The position numbers were made by a program, and so were the translations under genes. Below, one piece after another: positions 33,184-40,941 of a DNA stretch of 48,015 nucleotides. Numbering within the stretch: the first letter of the stretch is position 1; each line of letters starts with the position of its first letter. Below the pieces are notes generated by a model. The model had not been told where the DNA came from, did not search any database, and was given only the letters and a program-made list of their open reading frames with translations. The stretch is from Candidatus Omnitrophota bacterium (lineage in GTDB: Bacteria; Hinthialibacterota; Hinthialibacteria; Hinthialibacterales; Hinthialibacteraceae), in the NCBI GenBank assembly GCA_016934335.1, contig JAFGTC010000107.1, positions 1 through 48,015 on the forward strand, given 5' to 3'.

Positions 33184-34504
33184 CCTTCACAAGCGCGTCG
33201 GTTAATTCAAGAAAATCATGGCAGATAATGTCAGGATGGGCGGATTCGAGGTCGCGCCTGCCCGATTCACCCATCGCGCCGGAAAGGAGAGCGGCGCAGG
33301 GACAGTCGATCTTTTTGGCCGCCCAAATATCGGCCATAGCGTCGCCGACGATAAGAATCTTATGGCGATCGGGCAGGGAAGAGTCGCAAAGTCGATAGAC
33401 GTCGTTTTCACTCAGATCCGAACGGATGGATTTCATAAACGCATAGGGATGCGGCTTCCCCAACGTCACATGAAAGCCGGACTGCATTAAGATTTTTTCC
33501 GCTTTTTCAACATCGTCATACGTCACGATTCGATCGGCTTCAAAATAACGGAGCGCATCCCACTTGCTCAGCGGCGTCACGATTTCCATTCGAGGCCGGC
33601 CGGTGGCGATGCCAAGGCGATAGCCGGCTTTTTGGAGTCTTTCAAGCGATTGGTTCGTTTTATTTTTTCCATGCAGTGGCTCTTCCTTATGGATCAAGCC
33701 AGGTTTTGGCGTATAAATAAAGGATCGGCCATAGTGTTGCTTATAAAGATCCTCCCCCAAAAAAAATTGTTGAAATAAATCGCGGCATTCCTCCCACAAG
33801 GCGGTTTTTCGACCAAACAATGTAGGACGTCTGGACGGATTTGGATCGATCAATTTATTGATTTCGTCCAAAAGATGGATCCCGCGAACATCCGGATGAA
33901 AATCATCCATGATGCTCAATTCGATTTTCTTGATGGGAGCGATGGATCGCTTGCGTTCGCGCATCAGTGCTCCCCATAAATGAAAATCATGCAAGCGAAG
34001 AAACTGCGACCATTGCCCCTCCTTGACGTTCTTCTCCAGGCGATTCCAGATCGGCTGCAAATTATCTTTCAACTGGCTGGAAAAATTTCCAGCCCCTTTG
34101 GATTCGTCATCCGATGGATTCGGATGGAGGTGCGAGGCCGGCTTGCCCAGAATCGCATCTTGGATGGAGGAAAACGGAGAAAAGAAAGGAGCGATATAAA
34201 GGCCGGCCACTAAATAAGCTAAATCCCAATTGCTGTTGATTCCCCGGGATTTGCATCGCTGAATGAGATCGATCGGCAGATATTTACGCCAGTCGCTGCG
34301 ATCGCCGCGAGCCAGGCGTTGATAAAAAAGATCGGCAATCGGCGTATAATCGGGAGGACAGAGCCCCAAAAAGACAGGGCTGTCTAAAATATCGCGGATG
34401 ACAAGCCCGGCCGCATCCCAATAAGCTTTTTCACTGGTGATTACGCCGTCCATATCCAGGACGATCAATTCGACGTCTCGAAGCGATGAAGGCAACTCGG
34501 CCAT
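33164..34504 (-). CDS. HAD-superfamily hydrolase with very large cap
   Basis: The protein is 446 residues. HAD motif I is VLDMDGV with Asp17 and Asp19, motif II is near GIATGRP, the conserved Lys is in GKPHPY, and motif IV is VGDAMADIWAA. Between motif I and motif II there are about 270 residues instead of the usual 60-100, so the cap is enlarged or holds another domain that I cannot name. It probably hydrolyses a phosphate ester or acts as a phosphoglycolate-type phosphatase. It is convergent to dsrP and its 3' end overlaps the dsr terminator. Confidence 0.85.
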   Translation of the reverse strand: MAELPSSLRDVELIVLDMDGVITSEKAYWDAAGLVIRDILDSPVFLGLCPPDYTPIADLFYQRLARGDRSDWRKYLPIDLIQRCKSRGINSNWDLAYLVAGLYIAPFFSPFSSIQDAILGKPASHLHPNPSDDESKGAGNFSSQLKDNLQPIWNRLEKNVKEGQWSQFLRLHDFHLWGALMRERKRSIAPIKKIELSIMDDFHPDVRGIHLLDEINKLIDPNPSRRPTLFGRKTALWEECRDLFQQFFLGEDLYKQHYGRSFIYTPKPGLIHKEEPLHGKNKTNQSLERLQKAGYRLGIATGRPRMEIVTPLSKWDALRYFEADRIVTYDDVEKAEKILMQSGFHVTLGKPHPYAFMKSIRSDLSENDVYRLCDSSLPDRHKILIVGDAMADIWAAKKIDCPCAALLSGAMGESGRRDLESAHPDIICHDFLELTDALVKAKNRPA

Positions 34505-34608
34505 AAAACGCGCCTTATTTAAAAATAAAAATGAAAAATGTAATGCAAACTCATTAGTGAATCATTAAATGCCGTCTTTTTCAATCGTTGCAACCATAAT
34601 CTGTCAAT

Positions 34609-34633
34609 ATCCATCATCTGATGGATGATGGAT
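34609..34633. repeat. Hairpin at the 3' end of mqnE
   Basis: ATCCATCATC (34609-34618) and GATGATGGAT (34624-34633) form a 10-bp perfect stem with a 5-base loop. It lies just beyond the mqnE stop on the minus strand. No T-run follows, so it may be a weak terminator or a message-stabilising hairpin. Confidence 0.5.
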
Positions 34634-34639
34634 CAATCA

Positions 34640-35734
34640 TTACGCCAGGGAGGCGGGAAGCGGATTACGGCGCTCTATCGGATTAAACAACGTGTCGCGC
34701 TCGACCGGTTCGCGGCCGGCTTCTTCTATCAGGCGCCGTATCGAGGATGCAGGCATGAGTTTGGGCGATGTCGAACCCGCCATATGAACGATTTTTTCGT
34801 CAAGGACCGTTCCGTCAAAATCATCCGCGCCGAATCGCAGCATTACTTGAGCGGTTTTCACGCCCAGCATCGTCCAATAAGATTTGATATGAGGAATGTT
34901 ATCCAAATAAATGCGCGAAACGGCGTGAACGCGCAAGTCTTTCAAACCCGTGCACATAAGGCCTTCCAGGCGCGTGTTTCTCGATTGGAAGCGCAAAGGG
35001 ATGAAGGTTAAAAATCCGCGAGTTTCATCCTGTAAAGGACGAAGATGGGCGATGTGATCGACGATTTCCTCGGGCGTTTCGATATGGCCATAGAGCATGG
35101 TGGCGTTGCTGCGCAATCCCAGACGATGAGCCGTTCGGTGTACGCTGATCCACTCGTCGACATACATCTTATTCGGGCAAATTTTGTCGCGTACGCGCTG
35201 CGCAAACATCTCCGCTCCCCCGCCGGGCAGCGAACCGAGCCCTGCCTCGATGAGATCCTTCAAAACATCTTCTATCGATCGGCCGGAAATTCGAGCGAAA
35301 TGAGAAATCTCGACAGCGGTGAAACACTTTAAATGAATGTCCGGGAAATGAGTTTTTAAGGTTCTCAGTAGATCAACATAATAAGAATAGGGCAGGTCGG
35401 GATGCAGACCTCCAACGATGTGAAACTCGACGACTCCCAGGCTGGCCCCTTCTTCCGCTCGACGGAGCATTTCATCGATGTCGTAAGTGAAAGCCCGCGG
35501 TTCATGCGCTTTTTGCGAAAACGCGCAGAATTTACAATGATCTTCGCAGACATTGCTGTAATTGATATGACGATTGACGACATAATACGCTTTGTTCCCA
35601 TTCCAGCGACGGCGAACGATCTCGGCCATGCGGCCCAGCGCATGGACGTCATTCGACTCAAATAAAAAAAGCGCGTCTTCTTCATTGATTCTCGCGCCTG
35701 ATCGTACTTTTTCTTCTATCTCATGTATATTCAT
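34640..35734 (-). CDS. mqnE: Aminofutalosine synthase (radical SAM, menaquinone pathway)
   Basis: The protein is 364 residues with the radical SAM cluster motif CEDHCKFC (Cys63, 67, 70) and the MqnE-type segment GGLHPDLPYSYY. MqnE joins chorismate-derived dehydration product and S-adenosylmethionine to make aminofutalosine, the first committed step of the futalosine route to menaquinone. This is in line with the menaquinone need of Qmo and DsrMKJOP. The lookalike MqnC is shorter and differs in the segment after the cluster; MqnE is the better fit. Neighbouring mqn genes are not in the window. Confidence 0.88.
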   Translation of the reverse strand: MNIHEIEEKVRSGARINEEDALFLFESNDVHALGRMAEIVRRRWNGNKAYYVVNRHINYSNVCEDHCKFCAFSQKAHEPRAFTYDIDEMLRRAEEGASLGVVEFHIVGGLHPDLPYSYYVDLLRTLKTHFPDIHLKCFTAVEISHFARISGRSIEDVLKDLIEAGLGSLPGGGAEMFAQRVRDKICPNKMYVDEWISVHRTAHRLGLRSNATMLYGHIETPEEIVDHIAHLRPLQDETRGFLTFIPLRFQSRNTRLEGLMCTGLKDLRVHAVSRIYLDNIPHIKSYWTMLGVKTAQVMLRFGADDFDGTVLDEKIVHMAGSTSPKLMPASSIRRLIEEAGREPVERDTLFNPIERRNPLPASLA

Positions 35735-35925
35735 TTGATTATATCTTCATTCATGCGACGAATCATTTTCTGCTTCTTTTCCATGGGAAAACAGAATGAT
35801 GATCTCAGCCATATTTAAGGGAATTCATCTCTTACAATATTATTCATGGGGCGATTGAATGAAAAGGGGAAGGGAATCCCGGATTATTTTGTATTCGCAT
35901 GATCCGGGGGCGTGATATCAAACGA

Positions 35926-36411
35926 TCAGGCCAAATTGACGACCAGCTGAACTTCTCCTTTGGTGATGCGCAACTCTTCGGCGATTTTATCCGGCGTCCA
36001 TCCTTTTTGGTGGAGTTCGATGATGCGGTCATGATTCTTATGATTGGCCTGGTTTTGTTTCGGCGACAATGGTACAACTCGGGTGGAGGCGCTGGAAGGG
36101 GGAGGTGGAGAAAACGCTTTGCTCGATTCTCTTTCTTGGATTTGTTTTTCCAATCGCTGGCATAAAATCTGAATGGATTGAACTTGAGCCGCCATTTTTC
36201 GCATTTGCGATTCAGTATACTGCTCGATTTCTTCGACCAATTCCACGAGCGACGACTGAAGCATTTGCATATCATGAACGCTTAATGACGAAGGCTCTGG
36301 AGGTTTTCGATCCAATTCATCGGATATACGGTCGATTTCCAATTTCAATTGAAAAATCCAATATCCTAGAATGAGAACAATAATCAACAAGCCATAATCA
36401 GTTAGCGCCAT
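35926..36411 (-). CDS. Membrane-anchored coiled-coil protein with C-terminal HTH (DUF6115/DUF2802-like)
   Basis: The protein is 161 residues. The N-terminal segment DYGLLIIVLILGYWIF is one membrane helix. A long coiled coil follows (about 20-95), then a Pro/Ser-rich linker and a C-terminal helix-turn-helix (HQKGWTPDKIAEEL) like that in DUF6115/DUF2802. Such proteins sit near flagellar genes in many bacteria. Start is ATG 36411 with GAGG 7 bases upstream; the GTG three bases earlier is less likely. The neighbour upstream is a small hydrophilic protein and then sigma-28, so a motility link is plausible but not shown. Confidence 0.75.
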   Translation of the reverse strand: MALTDYGLLIIVLILGYWIFQLKLEIDRISDELDRKPPEPSSLSVHDMQMLQSSLVELVEEIEQYTESQMRKMAAQVQSIQILCQRLEKQIQERESSKAFSPPPPSSASTRVVPLSPKQNQANHKNHDRIIELHQKGWTPDKIAEELRITKGEVQLVVNLA

Positions 36412-36464
36412 CACAAATCCTCAACCTGAAATCATACAGAATATGCTAAAGCATCGAAGCCTTT

Positions 36465-36797
36465 TCAAATCTGAATATCAAGCCGCGTGCCATGTATCCC
36501 GTCGGTTACGCGAATCTTTTCTTCTCTTTCTTCCTCTTTCGGCGATGGATTGTCTTTTGCTTTTCCAAAAGCGCGGCGTCGCGCGCTGCTCTCGCGGTCT
36601 TCGTCTTCTTGGTTAATCCGATCTTTCTCTTCCTGCTCTTCGGCGTCGTTTACCTTCTGGAGGTGCTCGCGAGTTTCATTCTGCGACTCTTGAGTATGTA
36701 TCATGGGAGCGGATTGAACCTGCTGGTTCTGGGATTGCTGCATCTGCTGCATAATCGGCATATTCGCCAGCGGATTTTGAAAATCGGCAATCCCCAT
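36465..36797 (-). CDS. Small hydrophilic Gln/Glu-rich protein
   Basis: The protein is 110 residues, with no membrane segment and low complexity: a Gln-rich part (NMPIMQQMQQSQNQQ) then a Glu/Arg-rich part, ending in DGIHGTRLDIQI. GGGAGAG lies 6 bases before ATG 36797, so it is likely translated. I do not recognise a family. Small proteins of this look with a conserved hydrophobic end occur beside flagellar sigma genes. Its position between fliA and the coiled-coil protein suggests one transcription unit. Confidence 0.6.
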   Translation of the reverse strand: MGIADFQNPLANMPIMQQMQQSQNQQVQSAPMIHTQESQNETREHLQKVNDAEEQEEKDRINQEDEDRESSARRRAFGKAKDNPSPKEEEREEKIRVTDGIHGTRLDIQI

Positions 36798-36895
36798 AAT
36801 CGCTCTCCCGCTAGATCAAATAAAATTCCGCCCCTCACTTTTATTATATTTCCAAAAATACGAACTATCGCAGATTTATTTTTTTCTCTATATCA

Positions 36896-37708
36896 TTATA
36901 CCACAAGATCTTGCTGCCAGGCGGATAATTTTCCCCGAAGCCTGAGCATCGCTTTGGTGTGCATCTGGCAGACGCGAGATTCCGTGACTGAGAGAACTTC
37001 GCCGATTTCTCGCAAAGTCAACTCTTCATTATAATACAATACAACGACCAACCTCTCTTTTTCCGGCAAATTTTCGATCGCCTGCGTTAAGAGTTCGATA
37101 ATTTCATCTTTGTGAATGCTGCTCCTCGGATCTTCGGTATCTTTCGCCGGCGTGATATCGGCTCGCGTGGTCGTTCCATCGTCGGATATGCGCAATATTT
37201 CATCCATGGACAGCAATGCCGACCGGCTGGCATGGCTGATGAGCGTATGCAATTCTTCCACCTGAATGCCCAACTTTTGCGCCAGTTCCAGTTCGTTGGC
37301 GGGGCGCATCAGTTTGCTTTCCAATTCGGAATAAGCGCTTTGGAGCTTGTTGACTTGCTGGCGAAGCGAACGGGGAATCCAGTCGACCGATCGCAGCTCA
37401 TCGATGATGGAGCCTTTGATGCGGGGGATGGCGTATGTAATGAACTTTACGGCCCGGTCGGGATCGTATCCGTCAATGGCGTTCAAAAGCCCCATGACGC
37501 CGCAGGAATACAAATCGTCGTAATCGAGCACCTCGCTTTCAATATGGGAAACGGCCAACATACGGTTGATTACATACTTCACTAAATGAATATATTTCTC
37601 CGCTAATTTATCGCGCGCCTCCAGGGATTGGGTTTTTACAAACTCCACCCAGAGTTTTTTTTCTTCCTCCATAGAAATTTTTTCTTTGATTGCGTTATAG
37701 TACCGCAT
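36896..37708 (-). CDS. fliA: FliA/WhiG-family sigma factor (sigma-28)
   Basis: The protein is 270 residues. Region 2 is seen as DLYSCGVMGLLNAIDGYDP and FITYAIPRIKGSIIDELRSVDWIPRS, which is the FliA signature. Regions 3 and 4 follow, with the HTH TLREIGEVLSVTESRVCQ. In most bacteria it directs late flagellar gene transcription. No flagellin or hook gene lies in the window, so its targets are elsewhere. ATG 37708 gives 12 more residues than ATG 37672 (MEEEKKLW); neither has a strong ribosome site. Confidence 0.93.
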   Translation of the reverse strand: MRYYNAIKEKISMEEEKKLWVEFVKTQSLEARDKLAEKYIHLVKYVINRMLAVSHIESEVLDYDDLYSCGVMGLLNAIDGYDPDRAVKFITYAIPRIKGSIIDELRSVDWIPRSLRQQVNKLQSAYSELESKLMRPANELELAQKLGIQVEELHTLISHASRSALLSMDEILRISDDGTTTRADITPAKDTEDPRSSIHKDEIIELLTQAIENLPEKERLVVVLYYNEELTLREIGEVLSVTESRVCQMHTKAMLRLRGKLSAWQQDLVV

Positions 37709-37804
37709 AAAAATTATCCGCTCTGGATTTTAGGCTTATACATCCGTCCCTTTACAGGGATTCGAATTCATTATAATCAATCCCGTTCTATTCGGAACAT
37801 TCTT

Positions 37805-38281
37805 TTAATCAGTCTGAATCGATTGTATGGCCTCGACGGTTATTTGCTGAATATTGTTCTCTTTTAAAATGGATATCATGCGATCCGTTAGAACAGCGCC
37901 TTGACGCACTAAGTGCGCGCCTTCTTCGCTATAGACGGCTTCCAGACATTTCATTCCGGGGGTAAGTTCGTCCACATTGATTGCCATAGCGACCCGGTTT
38001 TTGCCTTTTTGTTTCAGTTCCTCCGCTTTTTTCACCGCTTCCATCCGATAAGATTCAATCAAGGGCGCTTCCGTGATTCGTTCGTACAGGATCCCCCACA
38101 AATAACCCAAAACTCCAAACACAAAAACGGATAAAGCGGCGTTTCGAAATATGAGAAAGAAATCAGATCCATGCGTAAATAACGTTGCAACTGTCACCGA
38201 AAAAAAACCACAAAAAACAGAAATGGCAAATAATTGCTTTTTGATTCGGGCTATATCTTTGCGCAATTTCCGTTTATCCAT
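37805..38281 (-). CDS. Small membrane protein with HD-GYP-associated-type C-terminal domain
   Basis: The protein is 158 residues with two membrane helices at about 16-35 and 43-63. A soluble domain follows with VDELTPGMKCLEAVY, QGAVLTDRMISIL and IQQITVE. It resembles the small module found ahead of HD-GYP phosphodiesterases or in flagellar regulators; here no HD-GYP follows. It reads in the same direction as fliA, about 95 bases upstream. Function unknown. Confidence 0.7.
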   Translation of the reverse strand: MDKRKLRKDIARIKKQLFAISVFCGFFSVTVATLFTHGSDFFLIFRNAALSVFVFGVLGYLWGILYERITEAPLIESYRMEAVKKAEELKQKGKNRVAMAINVDELTPGMKCLEAVYSEEGAHLVRQGAVLTDRMISILKENNIQQITVEAIQSIQTD

Positions 38282-38390
38282 ACAAATAACCGCATACCAT
38301 ATCGGTTTATTAATATTTTACCAATACTTTACCATATTCTTTTTATAGAAGCAATATAATCGATTTATAAATATTACATTGCCTGAAAAA

Positions 38391-38420
38391 ATATAGTCGA
38401 ACGCTATATAGTCGAATGCT
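38391..38420. repeat. Tandem 15-base repeat
   Basis: Two copies, ATATAGTCGAACGCT (38391-38405) and ATATAGTCGAATGCT (38406-38420), differ at one base and are directly adjacent. They lie in the intergenic stretch between murQ and the small membrane protein gene (38282-38514), which otherwise shows nothing. Confidence 0.6.
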
Positions 38421-38514
38421 GGCGTGATGAATTGAAAATAAGCGTTAGAATTCAGAAGGAAATGAGCGATGATCTGAGAAAAATGTAACTACATGATTTT
38501 CTTATATATATGAA

Positions 38515-39426
38515 TTATTTGCGGGGTATGATATCCTGAATGCGGCCTTCTTTTTGCGCGATAAGCGCTTCGGCTTGGTCTCGGCTCAATTGGCAGAAAT
38601 GCATGACTAACGCAGTTTTGACGCGCCCATTCGCATTCTGAAGCAGCTGGTCCGTCTGTTGAAGGTTCAAGTCGGTAAGAGTGAGGATGATGCGCCGCGC
38701 CCGCTGGTCCAATTTATTGCATGTGGCGTTTAAGTCGACCATCAGGTTTTGATACACTTTGCCAATACGGATCATGGCGGTGGAGGTAAGCATGTTGAGA
38801 ACCATTTTGGTCGCGGTTCCGCATTTCATGCGCGTAGAGCCGGTGATGAGTTCGGGGCCGACAATCAATTGGATGATAACATCGAATTCGGGACGCTTTT
38901 CGACGTCGTGATTGCAGGTGAGGAAAATCGTTTTTGCGCCTAATTGGTGCGCTTCCGCCAAAGCGCCCAATACAAACGGCGTTGTGCTGGAAGCGGCGAT
39001 GCCGCATACGACGTCGTTTTCGCCGACGCCTAATTTTTGAATCTCTTTCGCGCCGACTTCAGGGAAATCCTCCGCATGCTCGATAGAGCGCCGCAGCGCA
39101 TCCCACCCCCCGGCGATGATGCCTTGCACCATTTCGCGATCTACGCCGAACGTGGGCGGGCATTCGCTGGCATCGAGCACTCCCAATCGACCGCTGGTTC
39201 CCGCGCCGACATAAATAAGCCGGCCCTGGTTGCGAAAAGCCTGAACAATATGCTCTACAGCCTGTTCGATCTGGGGAAGCGCCGGTTCAACGGCGTTGTA
39301 TGCGTAAAGATCTTCTCGGTGAATCAGATCGAGAATCTCATGCGTCGACATTCGATCGATATCGTTCGAGCGGGGATTGCGCTGTTCTGTCATAAGCGAT
39401 GCGAGTTTTTCGGGCGATGCGGTCAT
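38515..39426 (-). CDS. murQ: N-acetylmuramic acid 6-phosphate etherase
   Basis: The protein is 303 residues, the family length. It cleaves the lactyl ether of MurNAc-6-phosphate during cell-wall recycling. The sugar isomerase domain motif GAGTSGRLGVLDASECPPT near residues 77-95 is the MurQ hallmark, with the catalytic Glu in SECPP. It overlaps the Rng stop by 4 bases (ATGA), so the two genes are translationally coupled. Confidence 0.95.
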   Translation of the reverse strand: MTASPEKLASLMTEQRNPRSNDIDRMSTHEILDLIHREDLYAYNAVEPALPQIEQAVEHIVQAFRNQGRLIYVGAGTSGRLGVLDASECPPTFGVDREMVQGIIAGGWDALRRSIEHAEDFPEVGAKEIQKLGVGENDVVCGIAASSTTPFVLGALAEAHQLGAKTIFLTCNHDVEKRPEFDVIIQLIVGPELITGSTRMKCGTATKMVLNMLTSTAMIRIGKVYQNLMVDLNATCNKLDQRARRIILTLTDLNLQQTDQLLQNANGRVKTALVMHFCQLSRDQAEALIAQKEGRIQDIIPRK

Positions 39427-40934
39427 GCAATTTCCTCGACAATCTGCTCGTAGTGAAGATCGGCGCCCGCTAAGATTTTCAGCTCGGCGTTATAACTCTC
39501 TTGCAGAGATTTTAACTGCTCGAGCCTTTCCTGGTTGATTTTGTCGGCGAGCCGCGGATGAACGCGAAGAATCACGCGCTCCGCCCCCTCTTCCCGGCAG
39601 ATCTCTTCGAACGTACGAAATATTTTTATGATCATGCTGTCAGCGGATAAGATATATCCTTCCCGCTTGCAATAAGGGCAGGGCTGCGTCAACGCCTTAT
39701 TCAGACTTTTACGCACTCGCTTGCGCGTCATTTGCAGCAAACCTAATTCAGTCAAAGGGTAGAAATGCGATCGGGAGCGATCCGTTTTCAATCGCTCTTG
39801 AAAATAACGTATCATTTCATCCTGATGTTCTTTGGAGCGCATGTCGATGAAATCGACAATGATGATTCCTCCGATGTCGCGCAGTCGTATCTGGCGGGCG
39901 ATTTCGGCCGCTGATTCAAGGTTGGTCTTAAACACCGTCTCTTCGAGATTGTGCTTGCCGATATAACGCCCTGTGTTTACGTCGATGACCGTCATCGCTT
40001 CCGTTTCGTCGATAATAATGTAGCCGCCGGAGCGAAGCCACACTTTCCTTACGCGGAGGCTGTTGATTTCCGATTCAATGCCGTATGCGCGAAAGATCGA
40101 GGCCGAGTCGTCATACAACGTGACGTGATGAACAGCCTGAGGAAATTGTTTTTTAACGAATTCGACGATTTCTCCATACAGCGTATGCTCATCGACTACG
40201 ATTTCCTCAATGCCGTCGCTGATGAGATCTTGAATGAGAAGAAACACCATGCTCGGATTCTGGTGAATTAAAGACGGGGCGGGGAGTTGCTCCGCTTTCT
40301 TCTGAATCCAATTCCATTTATTCAGAAGAAACTCCATATCCTGCCGAAATTCCTCTTCCCCCGCATCCCGTCCCGCTGTTCGAATAATCGCTCCCATATT
40401 ATCGGGCAGCATGCCGGATACGAGATTTTTCAAACGTTCGCGCTCGGATTCTTCTTCAATGCGGCGCGAAACTCCTAGATGTTTGGTATTAGGCAAAAGC
40501 ACCAGATAGCGGCCCGGCAGAGAAATATTACTGGTTACACGGCTCCCCTTGGCGCCGATTGGCTCTTTGTAGAGCTGCACCAGAATAGTCTGGCCTTCCT
40601 TAAGTAAATCGCGGATGCTGATGGGAGGAAGTTCATAATCCGCCGATTCCGATTTTTCATTCTCGTCAAATCCGTTTTCATCATCAAAATAATCAAAATC
40701 GTGAATTTGCGGTAAAAGATCGTAGACATAGAGAAATGCGTTGCGAGATAGACCGATATCAATAAAAGCCGCGTCGATTCCAGGCGTTATGGAGGTTACG
40801 ATCCCTTTATAAATGTTGCCGACAATCCGCTGCTCTTCTTTACGTTCAAAAAAATATTCAGCGAGTTTATTGTTTTCGATTACGGCTATCCGGATTTCAT
40901 AATCATCCGCACTGATTAGGATTCGACGCTGCAT
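39423..40934 (-). CDS. rng: Ribonuclease G/E family protein
   Basis: The protein is 503 residues, so RNase G-sized without the long RNase E tail. An S1 domain is present near 35-125 (IVGNIYKGIV, AAFIDIG). The catalytic Asp region is VIDVNTG and IIIVDFIDM. The zinc-link motif CPYCKREGY follows. It processes rRNA and mRNA. Gene order with the upstream radical SAM gene is the one seen in many bacteria (TIGR03960-TIGR03936-rng). Confidence 0.93.
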   Translation of the reverse strand: MQRRILISADDYEIRIAVIENNKLAEYFFERKEEQRIVGNIYKGIVTSITPGIDAAFIDIGLSRNAFLYVYDLLPQIHDFDYFDDENGFDENEKSESADYELPPISIRDLLKEGQTILVQLYKEPIGAKGSRVTSNISLPGRYLVLLPNTKHLGVSRRIEEESERERLKNLVSGMLPDNMGAIIRTAGRDAGEEEFRQDMEFLLNKWNWIQKKAEQLPAPSLIHQNPSMVFLLIQDLISDGIEEIVVDEHTLYGEIVEFVKKQFPQAVHHVTLYDDSASIFRAYGIESEINSLRVRKVWLRSGGYIIIDETEAMTVIDVNTGRYIGKHNLEETVFKTNLESAAEIARQIRLRDIGGIIIVDFIDMRSKEHQDEMIRYFQERLKTDRSRSHFYPLTELGLLQMTRKRVRKSLNKALTQPCPYCKREGYILSADSMIIKIFRTFEEICREEGAERVILRVHPRLADKINQERLEQLKSLQESYNAELKILAGADLHYEQIVEEIA

Positions 40935-40941
40935 GTTAACT

